A stretch of 64,000 nt of DNA from Parapristionchus giblindavisi (lineage: Eukaryota; Nematoda; Chromadorea; Rhabditida; Diplogasteridae). The position numbers were made by a program, and so were the translations under genes. The stretch covers positions 248,001 to 312,000 of the forward strand of contig CALSFV010000258.1 of the NCBI GenBank assembly GCA_943737045.1, given 5' to 3'. The notes beneath the pieces are model-generated. The model searched no databases and had not been told where the DNA came from. It saw nothing but the letters and a program-made list of their open reading frames with translations. Shown here piece by piece: positions 56,066 to 64,000 of the stretch; within the stretch, counting starts at the first letter, position 1; each line of letters starts with the position of its first letter.

Positions 56066-59000
56066 ATGGAACTGCACGTATGGCCATCGGACTTTGGTCT
56101 TCCATCAATTGATCCAGCATGCCTTCAATTCCTCGTTAGTTTATCCTCATATCGATACGTATCGTATTTTGTTTAGAATTAAAGCTGCTCAAATTTATTG
56201 TTTTCCTTTTAACCTAATAATTTAAAAATAACAGGCATGTTCAAAAATGTGTGCGAGTCCAGTGACGATCGTCCCTTCAACAACTCCATGGAACTCTCCA
56301 ACTGGTACGTTAGATATTCATTTCATAATATTATTTATTTTTGTGTTCGTCTTTCATTTATTTGTCATTCACAGGTGAATACCCCGTGTTATTCGATAGT
56401 ACAAAGGAGGATGCTAAGCCTATCACTGAATTCGATCGGTTAGTTAACCGTTAGTAATCTTGAATGATATAATTATCGTAATTTAATATATATCTTAGTT
56501 AGAATGTTTCATTTATTATCTATTTTTCTCTTCAGATTCGTAGATGTTCTTCGTAAAAGTGGACAAGAAGTAGTCATCGATGGAGATCTCACTTCGGCTG
56601 AGAAATCAGAACTTGACGCATATGCGTGTCTTTTGGCTGATAAATTATTCCCTGCACTGGTATGATATGATCTTTGATCTCTATTCTTACATGATGAATC
56701 TACGACTCATTATGTAGTCTTTCTATAAATATTAAATATTATTAATGTATATTTAAATATTTCAGATGCACTCAATCTGGGTGGACGATCTCAATTATTC
56801 TACAGTAACCCAATATTGGTACAGTTCCAAGTTGAGCTTCCCCTACTCCCTCTATTATGTAGAGAAGAGACGAAAGAAGTGAGAAATAATACTAGATGAT
56901 CTTTGATCTTTCTTTTTTATTCAGATATCAGAAGATGTTAGGTGATGTGAGTGTTAATCATCTACTTGGATCTGCCCTTCATACACTCAATCTCCTGTCA
57001 GCTAAACTAGGAGATAACAAATACTTCTGTGGAAATAAGTATGTCATAACTAAGAACGAAATGATCTCAGGTAGCGGAAGTTAATCCTGTTCGGATTTTG
57101 CATATTGATAGGGTACGGTACAGTACCGTCGGTACTAGAAAATGATATCTGAAATTAAAAATGCTGTCGTGTAAAAGTGAAAAATCGATTCAAAGTTTGA
57201 AGCTTACCTATCTCTTCTCCTTTTTTCCACTACCGTAACCTACCTCTGTGCAAAATCTCAGCCTGGTTTTTTTTTCGTTTCTTCCTCGAGCTAAGATCAT
57301 TCGTTGTAAGTAATATTGAATAAATACGCAAAATGGGTGAATATCCGTCATTACGGGTAGATGAATTCATGTTTCATTGACTAGCTGAAGATGTTTTTTA
57401 TCTCTCTAGTGCTGAACTCGATCCTCAGTTTATACACATTTTTATTCGAAAACTAAATTTGATACGATATAAAATGAAGTGGAATCGCTTACTATTCCAG
57501 ACCATCATCATTAGATGCAATAGTATTAGGATATCTCGCTCCCCTTCTTCGTCTATCTCTTCCCAATGATACACTACAGGTTTATATTACTCCATTTAGC
57601 TATTGTCGGATTCATTTCATCTTTCATCAATATTTTAATTGATTGAAACAGTGCTCACATAGATACAATTAGATATCATTAGAACGATTAGATTAATCGA
57701 CTATACCTTTATCGATCCTCTATCGAGGTTAATGTTGATTCGATGAGAGAAGAATCGCTCACAACCGATTCGATCTAATCAATCAATTATTCCATTCCAG
57801 ATCCATCTGGCAGCTTGTCCTAATCTCGTTCGATTTGTTGAGAGTACCGTATCCATCTACCTTCCCCTCACTGAGGTTTGATCTTTGATCTTTGACTACG
57901 GTAGCATATCTTTCATTCAATTCATCACAATATCCTTTCATCTTTTTATTCTATCACATCTATCGGACTTCGTTAATAATAATAATAAAAAGAGGTCCGT
58001 GTGAATACTTTCATTCATTCAACTTTTTCTTTTCCGACTCCGATCATATTCATTCCATTTCATTATGCAATATATTCGGAGTAAATGTAAAAAAAGACTA
58101 TAGGTGGAATAATTAATAAGCGTTCATCTTTACATCGTAAATACAGATATAGAATATAGTAACTCCATCCCTCTACATCCCATATGTGACTGCTATTTCC
58201 ATGGAAATCCTCTGTCTATAGCTCAATCTCTTGTCTCTTCAGCTAAAGAAATGAAACCACCAATTAGAATAGTCATCCATGCATCCCATGACCAATGGCC
58301 ATTTATATATCCATCCCTTACACATTCCATATACATCTATTCATTCAGTCAATCCATATTTATTTCTCTCCATTCCCATTTAGTCTCGTCACCTTCAAAA
58401 TGAATGTTTATGGACCTATTACATTCTCGATCTCTATTACTCTTGATAATAGCATAGTCAATGGTACATGATAGATTGTTGTGTACTGTGAAGTACGGTA
58501 GAATATGATTGATCTTTGATCTCTGTGTTTCTCGTGAGCTTAAGAGTGAGTGCGAGTTGTGATCCGTGTAAGATGGACATGGTTGAATGTCAGAGGGATA
58601 CGAGAGAGGGAAGGATATAGAAGAGACGAAGAGATGAATAATGTAACCAGTTGTATTCTATTGTACAAGATAGAAGACAGAAGATGAAGTGAGAGAGAGA
58701 AGAAGATGAGAGAGTAGAGATAGTTAGAGAGATGAGAGATTGTGCAATGGAAGATTGTATTAGAGAAGGATAAAGGATAGAATAGAATAGAGATGAAGCT
58801 AGTTGAATATATGAAACTAAATGATGATGATGAAGAATAAGAATGAATGAATAGATTGAATCATTTAATGGTTATGAGCATATGACACAATCGATGATGA
58901 ACTGTAGTGAAGATGGGATAACTGCTCGGGCTTGGACACCTCACCCCAATCTGACTACAATGATCATGATGTATAATAAATATTAATGCCATTGAAGTGT

Positions 59001-60088
59001 AGTTATCATTAATACACTGTAATGGTATCACTATTGAAGTTACAACAATCTATTGGACTGAACGGGTAATTTTTTTCTAATGGTCGTTGTACGCAACCTT
59101 CATGATTTGTTGTTTCTTTGTTGTGACCAAGATAAAATAGCGAGATATGAAGAGGTGATGGGAAGTTTCATCGGGAATGACAGCACTTGTTAGACATCAC
59201 AGTCAAAGATGAATTGAGGGAAACTAATGATATATGGCGTTGTGGAGGGTAGTGATGACCCATAATAACACTGCATGGATATATCACTTTAGAGATCATC
59301 GAATGGTTCATTATTATCCCTTCAATGTAATAATATGTTCCGTTTAGGAGGAAATGCGTCGACAGAGAGCAGATAAAAGAATGTGGGCAGCTAGATTATC
59401 GAGAGCTGAAAGAGAAAGGAAACCTGATGTACCCAAAAAGGTATCCTTCATCATGATCAATATGTAATTGAGAGTGTAAGGTATACGGTAGTCTACTGAT
59501 TACCGTGCTATAGACGTTATTTAAGATATCTAGGACAGTGTCTAATATGAGAGTACGGTAATTAGATGATGAATGATTGAGATAGTGTAGATGTGTTGAT
59601 CTTTCTCCGTTTGATTCATTCCTCTGCTTTTTGTTCTAATCGTTCGGTCGAGAAGTGGAACATAAAAAGGAGAGGGAGAGAGGGAAGGAGGAGCAAAGGG
59701 AGAGGGAGAGAGGAAGCAGAGGGAGATACAGAGATAGAGAAATGAATGATGGATATGAGTACGAGTTTTGGGTGCAGTCTAGCCATGAATATCTATGTTT
59801 AGATAGGTGTTACACTTCGGAACGATTGTTCTTACTACGGTAGTTATCGATCGGGGTTACTGTAGTTGTCTGTTCAGGAAGAAGAACCATCAGAAGATTT
59901 TCCCCTTCGGGATTCGATATTCTTTGCCCTTGGAGCAGTCACACTATCAGTCCTTTTTGCCGTACACACTGGACTAATTCAGGTATACTGTAGACGACCT
60001 TTCACAAATCACACCATCATCATACACTACGATCTTTCAGGTGAGCGTTGAGGATGCAGACGATTCAGGAGCGTTGATCGAGTCATAA
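56066..60088 (+). CDS. mtx-1: Metaxin (mitochondrial outer-membrane import factor)
   Basis: Metaxin 1/Tom37-type GST-fold protein of the outer-membrane SAM machinery, also implicated in mitochondrial transport (family knowledge). Eleven in-phase exons, 317 residues: 56066-56134, 56235-56304, 56375-56438, 56536-56659, 56766-56878, 56925-57038, 57501-57579, 57801-57875, 59348-59440, 59878-59982, 60041-60088. Seen: [20 protein letters not shown] at the start, WNSPTGEYPVL, the GST-C-type [40 protein letters not shown], and a C-terminal membrane anchor [18 protein letters not shown] (about 281-298) with a short acidic tail, as in metaxin 1 rather than metaxin 2. Intron 8 is about 1.5 kb while the rest are mostly short. 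A candidate AATAAA is at 60273-60278. Confidence 0.95.
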
Positions 60089-60631
60089 TGATGAGGAATG
60101 TAGTGTATGGTGGACGACGTTTGTCATATAGCACACCATCTACCGTAATCCTCACTCTGCGATTAATCGCACCATTAATAAGTAATAGTGTGTTGTTTAG
60201 TTGTTCATTGTTATGATCCCGGCAATATAATGGTAGATGAAACCGATGTAGTATTGTGTATTATTATTGATGAATAAAGATTATTTTCACTAATTAACAC
60301 ATCGTGAACAAATGGATATACATATGCCGGATGGAAAATGAATTGCATGCTTTATGCGAGTTGAATCCAAGGTTCCTCTCTCGTAATGTTTCTCTCTCTC
60401 CCTCTCCCTTTCGTTCCTCCTCCCCCAAGGGCTGAATAAGAGTGAAAGGATGGAGAGAGAGAGAGTATGGCGGCATCCCAGTCCGTCACGACCGGTTCCT
60501 TCTCTCCCTCTACCCTCTCCCTCTCCCCCTCTCTCCCTCTCCCTCTCTCTCTCCTTCTCCATCTCCATTCGCCAGTATACTCTAGAATGATGACTACATC
60601 CGACCGTCCTTAACCATATCATGAACTAGGA
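60089..60631. other. Intergenic between metaxin and Dispatched-like gene
   Basis: About 540 bp with a CTCCCT-type pyrimidine tract at about 60385-60560 and one copy of the CACACCAT motif at about 60113-60140. Contains the metaxin 3' end and the downstream promoter or leader; no gene seen. Confidence 0.55.
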
Positions 60632-63600
60632 ATGACAATATCATCTAATCATCCTCTTATAATTCGTTTATACTCTTCATTCCTCTATAATTATCCTCTT
60701 CTTGTACTTATCATAACCTTTATCTTCTCTGCTTTTGTCCCCATTGCTATTCTCTATCTCCAACCACCAAGACTTACTCCGAATGCTGAAGTGGTGAGTA
60801 CGGTAGATCATCGATCGATAACTGATTTTATTATTCGTACAGCATGTATAGCTATATCCCTGTGGGGGGGGGGGGGTTAGTATAGATTTGAATGGATGAC
60901 GAACGATTCGAATGAATGGGTAGATATTTAGCCTTTACTTCCTATAGAGAAGGTATCCCACTAGACACCCCTTTTATATTCAACCTTTGTAGTTGAAGAT
61001 ACTACCTTTCTGACAAGGTCAATCAATAAAACGTCGAGAATACAGTAAGATTTAAAGATTCCAGGGGTTCGACACGAAAGGAAGTCAATATTCGGGTGCT
61101 CGTCTTGCATGGCAACAATTATCGATTAGTCTTCAAACAAGTAATCGATTGATTCTTGATAATGGAGATGATAGTAAAGGAGCTGTTGTTTCAAGGAGAA
61201 GGAGAAATACTGATAGTAAGATATCATCATATGCATTCTTCTAAATTATAATTGGGAACATTCTTTTGTATTTGCATTATTGATTGATCACATTTTTCAA
61301 CAGAATATAATTCAACTTTTTTCATACAAATTATAGCATAAACTTATTAAGTTTTTTTTTATCCAAAAGATCCTATAGAATCGCATTATCTCATGCGGTT
61401 TATTCTTGAAAGATCAAAGATCAATTTTACAGAATTGGATGTCTCAACACTTCGTCACATGTCTCAGTTATTCTCATCAGTTCAAAGACCAAAAAGAGGA
61501 TGGGCTGAAGATCTTCTATCTGCTATATCTAGTATCCCTTGTTATGATGCACCCATTCCATTGAGTACGATATATCTACATTTTATTTTCAATCAATAAT
61601 CTTATGTTTGAATCGATTATCCTCTCAGTCGATATTTACACTTTCGAAAAATGATTTTTTTAAATATTTTGTCACATGTTCAAGCATGAACGATACAGTC
61701 GTAAAATTTATATGAATATACCTCTTTATTATTTTAATTTCTTTGATTTTTCAGTGAATCATCTATCCCAAGTGGTAATTGAACTTCCATCAATAGAAGA
61801 TCTATTCGAGATAACTACCGTAACCTCTATCTGTAATCTACAAAAGGCAATATTACCACAGTTAAAGGCATTCGATGAGGTTTGTTCATGTGGTGTCCAA
61901 GCCCGCGCACACAAAATTTGTGTCTTTTATGATCGAAGTAGGAAACGAAATGAATAATATTTTTAATATTTTTCTTTGTTATTGTTTTCGATTTATATTG
62001 ACTCAAGGCCAGTCTTGACGAGATATGAAGTTCTGAAAGTTCAATCGATAAAATCTTTTCGTTACAGTACACTCCATATCGATCGGTTTGGTCATATCCT
62101 GCTTATGCAGCATGTCTTTCTCCTAAAGAACTCACTTCGTGTGATCAACTACACCAGGTTTGACTACTCTCTTCATTTCAAATACTATCTCTTTCATTTC
62201 TCTCTTTCTGTCTTGTCTCTCACTATCTGATTAGTTGTATGGGTCAAAGAAGACGTTTTTTGTTGTATATGAAAAGTGAGAGGGAATGAATGATGAAAGA
62301 AGATATTCCACTTGAATGATTCACATTTGTATTCTATACACACATTCTTTTACCTTTTCAAGTCGTAGCATAATATAAATCAATCAATGAATAGACTGAA
62401 CAATCGATAATTCTCAAATCAATCAATAGTTCCATTTCAGAGCGATCTAGAGCTATTCCGCCGTCTGGTCTCTAACTGTTTGCCTTACCGTAGTCCGATC
62501 ATCGAATGTCGTCTTAGGAATTCAGACTGTCGAGAGGTATACTGTACTGATTGAGATACTGTAACTAACTATTGATTGATAGATTCCAAAGAATTGTACA
62601 TCTACTATGATGTTTGATCTTTTCTATCGTATCCTTCCAAAGGATCTTAGAACGACACCCCTGCACATCAATACGTTTTTGCCTGTGTTCACACTGACAG
62701 GTATTGATTGATATCTGTCTACAGTAGTCATAAGATTACGGTATGAATCTGTTCAGGATACGCAACACAGAATATCCATGTTCCTCTTGTTCATTATGAT
62801 CGATTAGAAGAATCGATAATGAACTATACAAGACAGACTGGACTTACTGTAAGAGGTGAGATATTATTGATTGATGATCTATTAAAACCTCTAGCTTCTC
62901 TTCTTTCTATCTAGTTTGTCACTACAATTGATTCACTTGATACAACGGTACTAAATGGCCGTAGAGTCAATCGTAGTGAATCTTCTTCTCACTCTATTTA
63001 TATTCTCATAATTACTGTATAAATGGGAACGACTATTAGTGAAGAAAAAGAGAAAGAGAAAGAGTTTGAAGAATAAGGATGAGTTATTAAACATCATAAA
63101 AATACTCTAATGTATCTATGTACAGAGTAAAAGAGTGTCAAAAACTCTCATTGTGAGAGTCCATTATCATATGCAATTTGAGATTAGTTTCAATTAATTT
63201 TGAAGTATCAAATTATTGATTGATTCAGTATTAGTGAATACAGATGTATGGTATACAATTGTCAATATTGTCTCTCACTTCTTCTCTATTTCTCTTCCAT
63301 CTCTGTCTGTCTTCTCGTTCATTCTCATTGAACACAATGGGGTCATGAATGGACATTCTCTCACTGTCTACTCAAAGATGGAAAAGGAGAGGGAGAGGGA
63401 GGGAAAGTAATCCTACTTGTTGATTGATTCTCATCGATCTAAATATGGGAGATGAGTAAACTTGAACAATGAATAATGATCATACATGAGAACATATTAC
63501 AAGTCATCTCGAAGGGATCATAGCTATTTTAAATATGATTTCTCATTCAAAGATCATTACAGTCTACTAAAATATGTTATAAACATGCATATTATGTGGT

Positions 63601-64000
63601 ATACAAACTGATGAAAGAATAATTTATGGAGAATAATGATTAAAGTGATTAAGGTCTTGCAATGGATGTGAAGAGAGATCGTTTACTCGGAGCAGCTATC
63701 AAAGATTCATATATGGCCCTTCTATCTGCTTTACTTGTACTCATTTGTGTAGTATTACACTCCAGATCTGTAAGTATCTATTCATTGATTATCCAAATTA
63801 CAAGAATCAACAAAACTGTATGTACACCCAAATTAATGTGAAACTCTTCGCTCTCTCACTTTCTTTGTCTACGAGTGTTGTCAATACGGAGAGTGAAATT
63901 AATATTATTAATGGTCATTTCTGAGTAATGACTTCTATGATCTTTCTTCTCCGTCTATGACTTTCTCATCAGATTGGATATGCAATCGCTGTAGCCATTC
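60632..64000 (+). CDS. DISP: Dispatched-family membrane protein (5' part)
   Basis: Patched/Dispatched-superfamily multi-pass protein; Dispatched releases lipid-modified Hedgehog-type ligands, and nematode relatives serve apical secretion and cuticle formation (family knowledge). Ten exons visible, gene continues past the window: 60632-60793, 61065-61215, 61370-61564, 61755-61879, 62068-62157, 62441-62536, 62583-62700, 62757-62855, 63654-63769, 63973-64000 and on. Seen: first membrane segment LLVLIITFIFSAFVPIAILYL; GFDTKGSQYSGARLAWQQL, the family signature after helix 1; a basic RRRRNTDN stretch that might be a processing site; Cys-rich luminal region (CDQL, CLPY, ECRL, DCRE); then LAMDVKRDRLL and the first helix of the sterol-sensing-like domain. 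In exon 3 the dispersed AAAGATCAAAGATCAA motif is translated as ERSKIN. The particular paralogue is not resolved. Confidence 0.9.
60864..60876. repeat. G13 homopolymer
   Basis: Thirteen consecutive G in intron 1 of the Dispatched-like gene, exceptional in this AT-rich DNA. Confidence 0.9.

Noticed and set aside
61307..61353. Possible extra exon (acceptor AACAG, reading KYNSTFFIQIIA) in the Dispatched-like gene
   Set aside because: It runs into a stop before any usable donor; skipping it gives an in-phase join from 61215 to 61370.

Overview
The window is nuclear DNA from a nematode. It is AT-rich, its genes are cut into many small exons by GT..AG introns, and its proteins are animal-type. A cuticle-type collagen and acceptor-like sites (TTTCAG, TTGTAG) directly before several start codons, as expected for spliced-leader trans-splicing, narrow it to nematodes. 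I cannot name the genus. All gene models were assembled by eye from splice sites, reading phase and family knowledge, so exon edges may be off by a base or two.

Layout. 1-8.7 kb is repeat-rich and gene-poor, opening with about 1.1 kb of near-pure purine (GGGAGA)n. Then come a UBC/UEV-like protein with a long Ser-rich N-terminus (-, 8762-11955) and Rab5 (-, 12779-14386). Divergent from Rab5 is a 14-exon PHACTR homologue (+, 15536-23963). It converges on TTC1 (-, 25413-26334), followed by mitochondrial Lon protease (-, 26 exons, 26762-32797) and signal peptidase complex subunit 1 (-, 33180-33918).

Between the divergent starts of SPCS1 and RAD54 lies the most striking object: a 6.7 kb near-perfect palindrome (arms 34030-37059 and 37943-40737, loop about 880 bp). 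Both arms carry a tRNA-like sequence with intact A and B boxes and at least two open frames. The left arm alone carries a 242 bp transposon with a target-site duplication, and the right arm preserves the empty site. A relative of that element sits in RAD54 intron 1, and a 1.75 kb TA-flanked inverted-repeat element fills RAD54 intron 2.

RAD54 (+, 23 exons, 40884-46514) is followed by a cuticle collagen (-, 46740 to at least 49175), two tail-to-tail LITAF-domain genes (+ 50737-53245; - 54117-55590), metaxin (+, 56066-60088) and the first ten exons of a Dispatched-family protein (+, 60632 to the window edge).

The genes are mainly housekeeping: endosomal traffic (Rab5, LITAF-like), mitochondria (Lon, metaxin), secretion (SPCS1), recombination repair (RAD54), actin/PP1 regulation (PHACTR), cuticle and sterol-sensing-type membrane proteins (collagen, Dispatched). 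I see no operon-like cluster of related function. The novelty lies in the mobile and repeat structures and in several short motifs scattered through introns.
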